A DNA stretch of 64,000 nucleotides from an uncultured Bacteroides sp. (GCF_959029255.1 NZ_CAUFUE010000022.1:1-64000); one strand, 5' to 3'; positions 8,269 to 18,793 are shown, counted from the first letter of the stretch. Translations and numbers: made by a program. The notes: a model not told the origin generated them from the letters alone.

Positions 8269-9927
8269 TTATCTATTTTTCATGAAACGTCTATCACCTT
8301 TAAACAGCTCTTTCACTTTCTCGTCAGGGTCATCGTCTTTATATTCTTTCTGTGTCTCCTTTAAAAGTGACATTAACTCGGCTTGTTTATCGGCATATTC
8401 CGTTTTTCCAAATATATTGTTCAACTCATTGGGATCGTTCTTCATATCATACATTTCCCATTCATCCACATCATTATAGAAGTGAATTAATTTGAAATCT
8501 GCCGTACGAATGCCATAATGCCTCTTCACCGAATGTTCGGCGGGATACTCATAATAATGGTAATAAGCAGCCTTACGCCAGTCTTCGGGCACTTTCCCGG
8601 CATTAGTCAAAATCGGTTTCAACGATTTGCCTTGCATTCCCAAGTTGCTCTCTGCATCTGTAGAGTTCAACTTTACGCCCGTAGAGTTCAACTCTACACC
8701 TGCAAAGTCGAGGATGGTGGGAGCAAAGTCCACGTTCATGGCAATGGCGCTTGAAGTAGTTCCCGCCTTTATAGCTTGGGGATAACGGATTATCAACGGC
8801 ATGCGCTGACATTCCTCATACATAAAGCGTTTGTCGAACCATCCATGTTCACCCAGGAAAAAACCTTGGTCGGAAGTATAAATGATAATGGTATTATCCA
8901 ATTCTCCCGTTTTCTCCAGATAATTGAGCAAACGGCCGATGTTCTCATCTACCGCTACGACGGTAGCCAGATAATCACGCATATATTGTTGGTACTTCCA
9001 ACTAATCAATTCTTTGCCTTTCAGGTTACCTTTACGATACTCGGAGATGCGCTGGGCATATACGGAATCCCATTTTTCCTGCACATCGGCAGGCATGCGT
9101 CTGTAAACTTGTGAAAGACGGTTGGTGGTATCTTTCAACAGTTCTTCACGAGTCATCAGTTTCAAATCCCAATCGTTGGTTAAAGTATGTTCAATGGACA
9201 TATCCTGCTCCTTGGCGGCGGAACCTCTACCCTCGTAATTATCGAAAAGGGTGGCGGGTTCGGGGAAGATCGTATTATTGAACATTCCCAGATGACGAGG
9301 AGCCGGCATCCAATTGCGATGAGGGGCTTTCTGATGATACATCATGCAGAAAGGTTTATCCTTATCCCTATGTTCCAGATATTCAATGGCTTTATCGGTA
9401 ATGATATCTGTTGCATAACCTCGCTCCACTACCTGTTTGCCGTTCTCATTGAAGTCGGGATCGTAATAGTCTCCCTGCTCATGCTGGCCGGTCAGGATGC
9501 ACCAGTAATCAAAGCCTTGAGGCTCTGTTATCAAATGCCATTTACCGATGATGGAGGTTTGGTAACCGGCTGCCTGCAATAGTTTGGGAAATGTTTGCTG
9601 ACTACCGTCAAAGGTACTGGCATTATCGGTAAATCCATTGATATGGCTGAACTTACCCGTCAGGATACAGGCTCTTGACGGGCCGGACAGTGCATTGACG
9701 GCATAACAATTATCCATACGGATGCCTTCGTTAGCAATCCGGTCCATGTTTGGGGTCTGAAGCAAGCGACCGCCATAACAAGACATTGCCTGGGTGGTGT
9801 GGTCGTCCGTCATCATAAAGATGATATTAGGACGTTTCACCTCTTCCTTAGCCTTACCTGAGCTACAGGCCGACACGCTGATGGCGGTAAGAGGTAAAAA
9901 TAAATATGATAATCGATTCATAATCAT
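8269..9927 (-). CDS. S1-family sulfatase, GlcNAc-6-O-sulfatase type (S1_11-like), lipoprotein
   Basis: A 552-aa lipoprotein (lipobox SVSAC, C21). The formylglycine motif is the serine type, S81-G-P-S-R-A-C-I-L-T-G; metal ligands include D41-D42 near the start and the later SDQGFFLGEHGW segment. The serine type needs an anaerobic sulfatase-maturating enzyme. Similar proteins remove 6-O-sulfate from glucosamine in heparin (BT4656 in B. thetaiotaomicron). It is 10 bp after the PL12 gene. A loop near the C-terminal third has a 7-residue tandem repeat (GVELNST/GVKLNST) that looks like a recent 21-bp duplication. Confidence 0.88.
   Translation of the reverse strand: MIMNRLSYLFLPLTAISVSACSSGKAKEEVKRPNIIFMMTDDHTTQAMSCYGGRLLQTPNMDRIANEGIRMDNCYAVNALSGPSRACILTGKFSHINGFTDNASTFDGSQQTFPKLLQAAGYQTSIIGKWHLITEPQGFDYWCILTGQHEQGDYYDPDFNENGKQVVERGYATDIITDKAIEYLEHRDKDKPFCMMYHQKAPHRNWMPAPRHLGMFNNTIFPEPATLFDNYEGRGSAAKEQDMSIEHTLTNDWDLKLMTREELLKDTTNRLSQVYRRMPADVQEKWDSVYAQRISEYRKGNLKGKELISWKYQQYMRDYLATVVAVDENIGRLLNYLEKTGELDNTIIIYTSDQGFFLGEHGWFDKRFMYEECQRMPLIIRYPQAIKAGTTSSAIAMNVDFAPTILDFAGVELNSTGVKLNSTDAESNLGMQGKSLKPILTNAGKVPEDWRKAAYYHYYEYPAEHSVKRHYGIRTADFKLIHFYNDVDEWEMYDMKNDPNELNNIFGKTEYADKQAELMSLLKETQKEYKDDDPDEKVKELFKGDRRFMKNR
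8660..8701 (-). repeat. Two 21-bp tandem units inside the sulfatase gene
   Basis: Units 8660-8680 and 8681-8701 both start GTAGAGTTCAACT and differ at a few positions. They encode GVELNST and GVKLNST in a predicted surface loop; the reading frame is kept. Confidence 0.8.
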
Positions 9928-9937
9928 AAACTTCTTC

Positions 9938-11935
9938 TTATAAATGATACATCAATTGGCGTTTCTTGCCGTTAACGGATATTTCTACCTTTACACCCTT
10001 CTCATCAAAAGTCTTATTCAGGAATTTAGCTTTGAAGGCAGGGAAGGAGGCAGAGTCTTTCGTCGGATAAATAACGGTTATGTAACGTACAGGGTCTGAA
10101 CTATTCTTATCCACATCGAATGAAACGGAAGTACGAGGTACACGTTGGCGATAGGCAATGGAACGCCAGCCTTCTTTCTGCCGTGCAGAGATTTTCTTAT
10201 CGGAGAAACATTGCAGTTTCACATTGCTAGCACCTTCGTAAGAAGAAGTCAGGATGTTGTTTTTTCCGTCTACATTGACAGTACCCTCACATAAATTATA
10301 GTTCAGGTTGACAGTGCCCTTGGCATCACCCACAGCTTCATCGACAATGACAAAATAGGATTGGTCTACAAAGAAGACAGAACGTCTGTGTTTCAGTCCG
10401 TCATAATGCGGATTTTCCGTTACCAAAATCTGTACATCACCTTCAGGCTGCCAAAGCTTGGTGACAGACTCGGTGGTTTGCAAATTCTTCTCGTCCAGTG
10501 TCAAGGTGTTGTGAACGGCAGTACTACGAAACCAGTTGCGGAGTTTCATCACTTCACTGTCACCGGCATATACGTAAGAGCCGCTATCCGGGAACAAGTT
10601 ACGCCCGTTGAACCACAATTCAAAAGTACCGTTATCGGGTTGGCAATGCCATTCACCCTTAGGACCGGCTTTCACTACCATCACCGTGGCATCCTGCTTC
10701 CACCCGTTTCTGAAAGTAAAGAAACCGGACGTCAGGGCACCATGAGAAAGATAAGGCAACGGGGCGCCTTCACGGCCTTCTGTCGCATAATAACGTATCC
10801 ACTCGCAATCAGGGAAAATCAAAAGCCATTCCTTATAATTCTGGATTTCAGCGGAGCGGTCACCCAACTTGGCGTCACTGAAACAAGGATTACTGTAATC
10901 GGGGAAACAGATGCCGGAGTAGAATTCAATCATCTTTTTTATCGTATTGATATATTCAGCGGGGAATTCCTGACGGAAACCGTTGACATCTGCCATACGC
11001 AGAGCTTTACAGAAAATATTGATAGCTGCCAGATGATAATGAGGGTCAAGTTCATATTGACCGCCATCGGGATAAACCTGCCTTTTAACTTCCCTATTCA
11101 GAATACTGATTCCACTCTCTCGCCATCCCGCAGCTTCCTTAAATTCAGGGAAGAACGCGCCGGCATATACCATGCGTTGCGCTTCAAAAAGCAAGTGATT
11201 TCCCTGGTCTGAATAATTTGCCAGGATATGCAATGCATGGCGATGATAATTAATCAGGAATTCAGTCAGAAATTCGGGCGTAAAGGCTTGTGCCTTAACG
11301 AACAGCAGAAACTGCGACGTCTGGTCCTGCAAACGGTTGCTCACTTCCAACGGGCGCCATGCAAAGCGTACATTCTCAGCATTTCCTTTTACTTCACCGG
11401 CACTCACGAGTTCATATTCTTCTTTCTCTACTTGCGTCAAAGGATTTTTCTTAATCCAGTCTATATATTGTAATACCCATTCTTTTGCATACTTTTCGTC
11501 GCCCGAGAGCCTGTATGCTTTTCCCATCGGAGTAAACCACTTATGCCGATGCAACTGCCAGCGAAGCTCATTATCCTGAACCGGCCAATATTGCCAGTTG
11601 ATGTCTTTCCCGTAATTGAAAGAAGGCTGATAACCATAGTGTACAAAGAACGTATGTTCCAAGGCATCATCCGCCCACTTCTGTTCGGTCTTTGAAATCT
11701 TGAGGTTCTTCAAATCCATATCGGGATGTACAATTCCTGTACGGTTCCGGTAGTAGTCCAGCAAGGCCTGAGCCGCTTCACTCCATTGTTGTTGGGCACA
11801 AGCCGTCTTCACCTTTTCCAAACCCGGATAGTCCAGGTTCAGCAGGTCGAAAGCTTCTTTCCTGAGTTGCTGCGCTTCTGCGCATACGGCAATCATCAGG
11901 AAAAAGACGCCCAAAATATACTTTATTGTTTTCAT
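9938..11935 (-). CDS. Heparinase III-type lyase (PL12)
   Basis: A 665-aa exported lyase with signal peptide (cleavage near residue 21), alpha/alpha toroid and C-terminal beta-sheet domain. N246, Y300 and H430 line up, with a constant offset of six, with the catalytic N240, Y294 and H424 reported for Pedobacter heparinus heparinase III. It should cleave heparan sulfate or its low-sulfated oligosaccharides by beta-elimination, leaving 4,5-unsaturated uronate at the non-reducing end. It lies 16 bp after GH88 and 10 bp before the sulfatase. The first signal peptide has no lipobox, so it is likely periplasmic. Confidence 0.92.
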   Translation of the reverse strand: MKTIKYILGVFFLMIAVCAEAQQLRKEAFDLLNLDYPGLEKVKTACAQQQWSEAAQALLDYYRNRTGIVHPDMDLKNLKISKTEQKWADDALEHTFFVHYGYQPSFNYGKDINWQYWPVQDNELRWQLHRHKWFTPMGKAYRLSGDEKYAKEWVLQYIDWIKKNPLTQVEKEEYELVSAGEVKGNAENVRFAWRPLEVSNRLQDQTSQFLLFVKAQAFTPEFLTEFLINYHRHALHILANYSDQGNHLLFEAQRMVYAGAFFPEFKEAAGWRESGISILNREVKRQVYPDGGQYELDPHYHLAAINIFCKALRMADVNGFRQEFPAEYINTIKKMIEFYSGICFPDYSNPCFSDAKLGDRSAEIQNYKEWLLIFPDCEWIRYYATEGREGAPLPYLSHGALTSGFFTFRNGWKQDATVMVVKAGPKGEWHCQPDNGTFELWFNGRNLFPDSGSYVYAGDSEVMKLRNWFRSTAVHNTLTLDEKNLQTTESVTKLWQPEGDVQILVTENPHYDGLKHRRSVFFVDQSYFVIVDEAVGDAKGTVNLNYNLCEGTVNVDGKNNILTSSYEGASNVKLQCFSDKKISARQKEGWRSIAYRQRVPRTSVSFDVDKNSSDPVRYITVIYPTKDSASFPAFKAKFLNKTFDEKGVKVEISVNGKKRQLMYHL

Positions 11936-11951
11936 GGTATAAAAATTTAGA

Positions 11952-13241
11952 TTAGAGAGATTTATAATCGAGGCCTTTCACCTGCATATAACGGACTAAC
12001 GCTTCCAGATAATAATAGTCACCGTAATTAATAGGGGTATCAATCTCAGAACCGTTGGGCAATGAACCGGTGGAATGCATCAGGATAAATCCCTGGTTAG
12101 TACCGACCTTTGCCAGATATGCATCGGAAGAAAGGCTCTTGAGAAGTTTCTCGGCATAGTCCAGATAGACTTGCCCGTCTTCTACCAACGTACTGAGTTC
12201 TATCAATGCAGAAGCTGTGATAGAAGCGGCGGAAGCATCCCGAGGCGTTTGAGGCGTGTCCGGTGCGTCATAGTCCCACAAAGGAACGGCATCTTCGGTT
12301 TTTACGCGCGTCATAATCAGATTGGCAATGTCTTTAGCCTGCTGCAAATAAACTTCATTTTTTGATTCACGATAGCAAGAAGTATATCCATATACTCCCC
12401 AAGCCTGACCGCGTGCCCATGACGAGTCGTCATTCTTTCCCTGATGCGTACATTTCAGCTCTACGGTTCCATCATTGTTGTAACTTACCACATGGTAAGA
12501 AGAATGGTCTTCTCTGAAATGGTTCTTCAATGTGGTATCGGCATGTTTCAATGCGATTTCTTTATACTTAGGATTGTTTGTGAGGTGGCTGACGTAGAAC
12601 AGTAAATCCAGGTTCATCATATTGTCTATGATTACGGGGAAATTCCATTTTCCAAAGTCCCATGAACGGATACAGCCAATCTGCGGATTAAAACGCTCGC
12701 ACAAATTATCAGCCGTCTGTATCAGTGCCTGACGAACGCTGTCTGCCGGACACAAACGGTAGGCGTTGCCGTAACTGCAATTCATCATAAAACCAATGTC
12801 GTGCGTACCTTTGTATTCCCTCACCGGATAAAGATAGTTCGTAAACTTAATAGCGTCTTTCTTCAAATCCTCATCACCCGTCATTTGGTAGGCATACCAC
12901 AGGTTACCGGGGAAAAATCCACTGGTCCAGTCGTAAATAGAGAAACAATAACGACGGGTACCTATTGCATCTTTTACCGGCTTCACCCGTAAAGAGTCCT
13001 TAAAGGTTGCAGGATCACGCTGCAACTGGCTGCAAAGAAAGTCCATATCATACCCCGTCCAGATGGAGCGAGGTAACAAAACCGAATCACCCACATCGGC
13101 AGCCGTTCCTTTCAGTTGTTCCGCTGATACATCTATCGCATTCTTCAGCCATGCGTTATCTTCTTTAGGCTGGGTGGAAGTACAACTATAGAAACTCTGC
13201 AACGTAGCAATCGCGCAACAAAACAATAAAATTTTCTTCAT
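11952..13241 (-). CDS. Unsaturated glucuronyl hydrolase (GH88), lipoprotein
   Basis: A 429-aa alpha/alpha6-barrel hydrolase with lipid-attachment site C20. The two aspartates of unsaturated glucuronyl hydrolases are present: D148 in GTHDIGFM and D206 in IIDNMMNL. It removes the 4,5-unsaturated uronic acid from the non-reducing end of disaccharides made by the lyases of this locus. It is the first gene after the SusD gap and has its own -7 box at 13279-13286, so the enzyme genes can be transcribed independently of susCD. Confidence 0.92.
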   Translation of the reverse strand: MKKILLFCCAIATLQSFYSCTSTQPKEDNAWLKNAIDVSAEQLKGTAADVGDSVLLPRSIWTGYDMDFLCSQLQRDPATFKDSLRVKPVKDAIGTRRYCFSIYDWTSGFFPGNLWYAYQMTGDEDLKKDAIKFTNYLYPVREYKGTHDIGFMMNCSYGNAYRLCPADSVRQALIQTADNLCERFNPQIGCIRSWDFGKWNFPVIIDNMMNLDLLFYVSHLTNNPKYKEIALKHADTTLKNHFREDHSSYHVVSYNNDGTVELKCTHQGKNDDSSWARGQAWGVYGYTSCYRESKNEVYLQQAKDIANLIMTRVKTEDAVPLWDYDAPDTPQTPRDASAASITASALIELSTLVEDGQVYLDYAEKLLKSLSSDAYLAKVGTNQGFILMHSTGSLPNGSEIDTPINYGDYYYLEALVRYMQVKGLDYKSL

Positions 13242-13278
13242 ATCAATACATTTGTTTCTTGTAATACATGTTTATCTG

Positions 13279-13286
13279 CAAATCTA
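13279..13286 (-). promoter_or_regulatory. Internal -7 box before GH88
   Basis: TAGATTTG on the minus strand, 38 bp before the GH88 start. It sits in the 238-bp gap between susD and GH88; no copy of the CTAAT operator is seen upstream of it. Confidence 0.5.
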
Positions 13287-13479
13287 CAGAGAAGCCCCGT
13301 CTTTCATTGGCAATAATATCCAAAAAATCTCACAAAAACGGTGGGATAATATCACTTCTGTTGAATTTTACATAACATTCATCCAATTTCAACGAATATT
13401 CCTTTTAAGAAAGAGAAAGAGAGGAAGTAAATATTACCTCATTACCTCCCCTCCATCAATTTCAATTTCTTACTTGGGA

Positions 13480-15177
13480 TTATTCATATCCCGGGTTATT
13501 TTTACCTTCCAAGAGCGGATTACTTTGTAACTCGGACAATGGAATAGGGAACAATTCATGTTTACCCGTTTCAAAATTCTTAAAAGCGGGGTAAGGTTGC
13601 TTCGATACATCTGCTACTTTGTTCACACTTGTCGTATTTCCCATCAGTACCAATGCTTCTTTCAAAATACCCCAACGAAGAAGGTCATACTTGCGCTGTC
13701 CCTCGAAAGCCAGTTCAAAAGCGCGTTCCCAATACAAAGCTGTACGGAATTTACCTGCTTCATCCGCATCCGATATAAACGGAAGATCCAATACTTTCGG
13801 TGCTTTCATCAGGCTTGCATAGTTGGCAGAAGTAATGGGAGTAGCTTTCGCACGGGTACGTACACTATTCAATAAATTCCATGCTTCGGGAGTGTTACCG
13901 ATTTCATTGTAAGCTTCGGCCGCCATCAAAACGACATCAGCATAGCGCAACGCACAGAAATTCACGTCGGTGTTATTAGGATTTTTAAAACCTAACGGCA
14001 TCCATTCACGACGCCATTTTCCGGGATACCAGTCTTTACCATTCTTATTCTGAGTCAATACGTGACTGTAAGAATTAGCATTCCACTTATATTGATAGGT
14101 ACATACCATTACATCTCTACGGACATCTTTATCTTCAAAGAAATTTTTCCACTCGGGTACCACACGGAAAAAAGCGTTAGCACGTCCCATATAGCTCCCT
14201 GTTTCTGTAGACTTAATACCCGGGGCGGCTACCAACGGGCCATTATAAGTACCCCACGTACCACCACCTTCATTGTTACCATCAGGAGTGAAGAAGGCTA
14301 TTTCAAATAAGCTTTCTTGGTCGCTCAGTGTACCTTTAGAGAAACCTTTGAAAAGTTCCAGATATCCATCTTTATAGAAATCATGATATTTTTTAGTCTG
14401 GAAAGCTTCCCACTCATCAATAACCGCTTCAAAATACTGTTTACGTTTCGTATCATCCGGACGAGTTAATTTTCCATCCATCTGCAAGCTATAACCGGCA
14501 CGTTGCAAATAAACACGCATCAACAATGCACGGGCAGCTCCTTGAGTGGCTCTTTCGGGAGAAGAAGAACCGTCGGCCCATTCCAAGTTATTCTTTGCAA
14601 AGTTCAAATCATTGATGATTTCGTCATAAATCGTTTCACGGCTTACACGAGGTTGAAAAGCATCTTCACGACCTGAAGTATAAGTTGTCTTATATGGAAC
14701 ATCCCCCCAATACTTAACAAGGTCAAATGCAAGGAAAGCACGCAAGAAATGTGCTTCAGCTACCATAGCAATCAATTTCTTGTTATCTTTATAACCTGCC
14801 ATATTTTCAATGCCATGAATAGCGTAACTGGCTCTGTCGATACCTTGATACTTGAGTTCCCACAAAGATTGTATCCATGTATTGGTATTCTTCACCATGT
14901 AATGGGCTATGTCACGACGTGTGTTATCAGTGCCGGTACCATTAATGTAGTACGTATCATCCGAAGCCGGCATTGCCATTTCATCCTGTCCATAGTGCGC
15001 CGGTTTGGCAAATGAATTATAAATGCCGTAAACAGCCATTTGCGCATTTCCTTCTGAAGTGAAGAAGTCTTCTTCTTTGTAAGAAGAATCAGGCTTTTCC
15101 GTCAACAAATCATCACAGGAAGTGAATCCTAAAACGAACAAAGCACTCAATATATATATAAATTTATATTTTCTCAT
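13480..15177 (-). CDS. SusD-like outer-membrane glycan-binding lipoprotein
   Basis: A 565-aa SusD/RagB lipoprotein (lipobox FTSC, C21) with the typical DDLLTEKP start, TPR-rich N-terminal half and FELAFEGQRKYDLLRWG C-terminal block. It caps the SusC barrel and binds glycan, here probably heparin/heparan sulfate oligosaccharides. It begins 23 bp after susC, so the pair is one transcript. No separate surface glycan-binding protein gene follows. Confidence 0.95.
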   Translation of the reverse strand: MRKYKFIYILSALFVLGFTSCDDLLTEKPDSSYKEEDFFTSEGNAQMAVYGIYNSFAKPAHYGQDEMAMPASDDTYYINGTGTDNTRRDIAHYMVKNTNTWIQSLWELKYQGIDRASYAIHGIENMAGYKDNKKLIAMVAEAHFLRAFLAFDLVKYWGDVPYKTTYTSGREDAFQPRVSRETIYDEIINDLNFAKNNLEWADGSSSPERATQGAARALLMRVYLQRAGYSLQMDGKLTRPDDTKRKQYFEAVIDEWEAFQTKKYHDFYKDGYLELFKGFSKGTLSDQESLFEIAFFTPDGNNEGGGTWGTYNGPLVAAPGIKSTETGSYMGRANAFFRVVPEWKNFFEDKDVRRDVMVCTYQYKWNANSYSHVLTQNKNGKDWYPGKWRREWMPLGFKNPNNTDVNFCALRYADVVLMAAEAYNEIGNTPEAWNLLNSVRTRAKATPITSANYASLMKAPKVLDLPFISDADEAGKFRTALYWERAFELAFEGQRKYDLLRWGILKEALVLMGNTTSVNKVADVSKQPYPAFKNFETGKHELFPIPLSELQSNPLLEGKNNPGYE

Positions 15178-15200
15178 TGTTGTATAATTTAAAGTTGGAA

Positions 15201-18200
15201 TTAGAATGTCAAGTTAATACCGAATACATAAGAGTGGCTGCGAGGATAGGCACCAAAGTCAACACCCGGAGTCAAACTATTGCCCATAGTAGATACTTCA
15301 GGATCATAACCAGAGTATTTAGTCCATGTCCAAAGATTGTTTGCCGTAGCATACAGACGCAATGAATTAATACCTGCCTTGGTGAGCCACTTGCGCGGGA
15401 ATGTGTATCCCAATGTTATGTTGCTCAACTTCAGATAAGAACCATCTTCCACAGCCCATGAATGAATATAAGTATCCCCAACCTCCATATCATAATAAGC
15501 AGCTACGGATTTACCTCTGTTCAATGCAGCCAACTCAGTAGGATCAGTAACGACTTGACCTTGTGAATTAACAGTCATCCAGCGCTTGTCACTTCCACTG
15601 ACAGCCAATACATTCTGATTTTTAGCACCACTCTTGGTATTGGTCAGTTTTGTAGCATTGAATACATCGTTACCATAACTGTAAGTAAAGAATACACTTA
15701 AATCAAAGTTTTTGTAATTGAATGTGTTATTAATACCACCATAGAACTTAGGATTAGCGTTACCAATGACTTTTTTGTCATCTTCAGTAATAAGAGGAGT
15801 ACCATCTTTATCTACTACCGCATCTCCATCAAGATTTGCAAATTTCCACATACCGGGTTTCACAGCCGCGCGGCTACCACTATAGGGAACTCCTTTCTTA
15901 AGCAGATAAGTATTAGTTGCTGCATCAAAATCAAAATCCTCTACTTGATATAAACCTTGAGTAACATAACCGTACATCTGTCCCATAGACTGACCTACAG
16001 CAACAATATGTGTATTCTGATTATATCCGAAACTGGCTTCCCATAACTGCACAGACTCACCAGTTAACTCTTTTACCGTATTCTTATTGTGTGAGAAAGT
16101 TACATTAGTATTCCAAGTAAAATCTTTTGTCTGGATGTTTACAGAATTGATAGACAAGTCAAGACCTACGTTTTCTGTAGCACCTGCATTTACAACCATG
16201 CTCTTATGGCCGGATGAGTATGGCAACTTGGCATTCAACAACAAGTTACTGCTTCGGTTAACATAAAACTCGGGAGATATCGTCAAGCGCTGGTTGAAAA
16301 AGCCTAAGTCAAGACCCACATTAAATGTCTTATTTGCTTCCCATTTCAAATTAGGATTAGGGATTTGGCTAAATGCATAACCGGGAGTTGTACTATCACC
16401 GTTGGGAGCGGTTACGGAAGACAATATTGCCAAACTGTTGTAACTACCAATACGGTTGTTACCCGCCATACCATAACCGATACGGAACTTCAAATCGGAG
16501 AAAATATTCAAGTTCTTAATAAACTCTTCTTCTCCAATACGCCATGCAGCAGATACAGCCGGGAAATAACCCCATTTATTGTTTTTACCAAATTTAGAAG
16601 AACCATCGGCACGGAATGAAGCCGTAAACAGATACTTGTCGGCAAATCCGTAGTTGACACGTCCAAAGAAAGAAAGAAGCTTATCGTCATAATTCTGACT
16701 GGATGTCGGAGTTCCCGGCAAGCCTAAAGACAAGTCTCCCAAACCAATTTCGTCATTGGGGAAATTAGTAGCCGAGGCCTTAAAGGCACGCGTCCAACGG
16801 TTGACAAATTCCTGTCCCGCCATCACAGTTAAATTGTGCTTGGCTTTTTCCCAATTGTAACTTAACACATTTGAAATCTGGAAACTACCACCTTCTGTAT
16901 TCTGGATGCTACCGTTGATATTAGTACGTTTAGCCGTAATAGATTTATCACCAAAGAAAATTTCATTACGACGAGTATAATAATTCATACCGGTACTGTT
17001 ACGGAAGCTCAAGCCTTTAAAAATCTTGTAATTAAATCCTCCATTTGCTTGGAAAGTACGATATTCTTTATTGTTTGTCTCTTCTGCGGCAGACAACAAT
17101 GGATTTTGCATAACATTACCAGAATCATCAGCCAAAAGCGGATCTTCATCTGATTCTACAAGTGTACGGTCATCCCCTGTAATACCGATAGTAGGACGAT
17201 ATTGCAGAATATGCTGTAACTTGTTAAAACGGTCGCCATTCTCCGAAGTCCCCATACCAAATACTTTTCTTTGGTCGAAAGTGATACGAGCATTGATGGA
17301 AAGACGCTCATTTGTATCATGGCTTAAACTCATAGAGATGTTGTGCTTGTTATTACCGCTATACACCATAGCCCCCTCATCCTTAAAATAAGAGTAAGCA
17401 GCATTATATTTCAGTTTATCAGTACCACCGGCCACACTGACGCGATAGTTTTGAGTGAGTGCCGTACGTCCCAAAGCTTCCTCTTGCCAATCTATACCGG
17501 CACGATTACCATAATTGGCAGCAATATCACTGAACTTACCATAACGTTCCTCAAACTTGGCCATATCTTTTTCCAAATCTTGAGAAAGTCCTATTGTACG
17601 TTCATAGTCCAATAATACAAATTCTTGCGGAGAAAGTACATCCAGTTTTCTGGCAATCTTCTTGAAACCCACATAACTGTCAAACGAAACAGTCATCTTC
17701 TGTCCTTTCTTGGCACCACTCTTTGTGGTAATTACAACAACGCCATTTGCACCGCGCGCACCATAGATGGCGGTAGAAGAAGCATCCTTCAAGATGTCGA
17801 TTGTCTCAATTTCAGCAGGATCAAGACTGCTCATGCCGTCTTCACTGGGAAATCCGTCAATGATGTAAAGGGGTTCGTTGCTTTGAGTAATGGAGATACC
17901 ACCACGTACACGAATAGAAATGGATGAACCCGGAGCACCTTCACTCTGAGTAACCTGCACACCGGCAACACGTCCGGCCAACGCTTGCGAAATATCAGAA
18001 GTCGGAACCTTTAGCAATTCATCGCTTTTAACCGATACAACAGAACCCGTTAAATCTTTACGGGAAACTGTACCGTAACCGATAACGACTACTTCATCCA
18101 ATACTTTGGCATCAACCTGCAAAGTTACATTCACAACTTTCTGTCCATTGACTTTCACTTCCTTAGTAGTCATTCCCACATACGAGAACACCAATACATC

Positions 18201-18413
18201 TTTAGAAGCATCATTCACTTTTAAAGTATAGTTACCATCTATATCTGTTACTGTTCCAACGCCAGCAGCACCTTTAATAGTAACACTACCTCCAATAACT
18301 TCATATCCTTCGCTGTCAACTACCTTACCGGTAACAGTCTGACTTTGTGCGTATGTTACCATACTTACAAGAGCAAAGAAAAAGATTAAAAACAATTCTT
18401 TTAAACTGTGCAT
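15201..18413 (-). CDS. SusC-like TonB-dependent transporter
   Basis: A 1070-aa outer-membrane transporter: signal peptide, carboxypeptidase-regulatory-like domain (about 25-105), TonB-box/plug start DEVVVIGYGTVSRKDLTGSV, plug (about 110-230) and beta-barrel ending in aromatic GINLTF. It has no STN domain, in keeping with control by a hybrid two-component system rather than an ECF sigma factor. It imports heparan sulfate oligosaccharides with its SusD partner. Its promoter (-7 at 18459-18466) and upstream operator head the whole minus-strand operon. Confidence 0.95.
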   Translation of the reverse strand: MHSLKELFLIFFFALVSMVTYAQSQTVTGKVVDSEGYEVIGGSVTIKGAAGVGTVTDIDGNYTLKVNDASKDVLVFSYVGMTTKEVKVNGQKVVNVTLQVDAKVLDEVVVIGYGTVSRKDLTGSVVSVKSDELLKVPTSDISQALAGRVAGVQVTQSEGAPGSSISIRVRGGISITQSNEPLYIIDGFPSEDGMSSLDPAEIETIDILKDASSTAIYGARGANGVVVITTKSGAKKGQKMTVSFDSYVGFKKIARKLDVLSPQEFVLLDYERTIGLSQDLEKDMAKFEERYGKFSDIAANYGNRAGIDWQEEALGRTALTQNYRVSVAGGTDKLKYNAAYSYFKDEGAMVYSGNNKHNISMSLSHDTNERLSINARITFDQRKVFGMGTSENGDRFNKLQHILQYRPTIGITGDDRTLVESDEDPLLADDSGNVMQNPLLSAAEETNNKEYRTFQANGGFNYKIFKGLSFRNSTGMNYYTRRNEIFFGDKSITAKRTNINGSIQNTEGGSFQISNVLSYNWEKAKHNLTVMAGQEFVNRWTRAFKASATNFPNDEIGLGDLSLGLPGTPTSSQNYDDKLLSFFGRVNYGFADKYLFTASFRADGSSKFGKNNKWGYFPAVSAAWRIGEEEFIKNLNIFSDLKFRIGYGMAGNNRIGSYNSLAILSSVTAPNGDSTTPGYAFSQIPNPNLKWEANKTFNVGLDLGFFNQRLTISPEFYVNRSSNLLLNAKLPYSSGHKSMVVNAGATENVGLDLSINSVNIQTKDFTWNTNVTFSHNKNTVKELTGESVQLWEASFGYNQNTHIVAVGQSMGQMYGYVTQGLYQVEDFDFDAATNTYLLKKGVPYSGSRAAVKPGMWKFANLDGDAVVDKDGTPLITEDDKKVIGNANPKFYGGINNTFNYKNFDLSVFFTYSYGNDVFNATKLTNTKSGAKNQNVLAVSGSDKRWMTVNSQGQVVTDPTELAALNRGKSVAAYYDMEVGDTYIHSWAVEDGSYLKLSNITLGYTFPRKWLTKAGINSLRLYATANNLWTWTKYSGYDPEVSTMGNSLTPGVDFGAYPRSHSYVFGINLTF

Positions 18414-18458
18414 AATAATTAAATCTAAGTTAACTTTAATATAGTTTTATCTCGACTG

Positions 18459-18466
18459 CAAATGTA
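18459..18466 (-). promoter_or_regulatory. -7 box of the susC promoter
   Basis: TACATTTG on the minus strand matches TAnnTTTG; it is 46 bp before the susC start codon and 67 bp below the CTAAT direct repeat. Confidence 0.7.
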
Positions 18467-18532
18467 TTGCTAGCTCTCGACACAGAATAAAAATATTGTT
18501 TTGATTACTTTCACTTTTTCCCAGCCCATATA

Positions 18533-18562
18533 CTAATATTGTTTATCCGACCCTAATTTCGT
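18533..18562. promoter_or_regulatory. Candidate HTCS operator, copy 1
   Basis: Direct repeat on the plus strand: CTAATATTGTT at 18533 and CTAATTTCGT at 18553, start to start 20 bp. The near edge is 67 bp upstream of the susC -7 box. The same repeat, spacing and distance occur at 26500-26529. Binding by the locus sensor is inference. Confidence 0.65.
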
Positions 18563-18671
18563 GTAAAAACCACAATAAACGCCTTTAGAAGGTGGTTGCC
18601 ACTAACTTTCGAGACTCATTCAGTTAATAAACATATCTCAAAAAGTATCATTTTTTTGCTATAAAAAATAA

Positions 18672-18719
18672 GGTGATAATGGAAGTATATTGGATATCCA
18701 AATACTCCTCATTATCACC
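18672..18719 (-). terminator. Terminator of the sensor/epimerase/cupin transcript
   Basis: GGTGATAAT at 18672-18680 pairs with ATTATCACC at 18711-18719, with further pairing inside around TTGGATATCCAA. On the minus strand a T-rich run (18662-18670) follows. It lies about 75 bp after the cupin stop. The rest of the gap 18414-18793 holds the susC promoter and operator. Confidence 0.7.
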
Positions 18720-18793
18720 CTAATAAATAAATTACTTATGTAATTTTACATATTGAATCACTAATTTCTATTAATATTCAGTTGTATCAAGCT

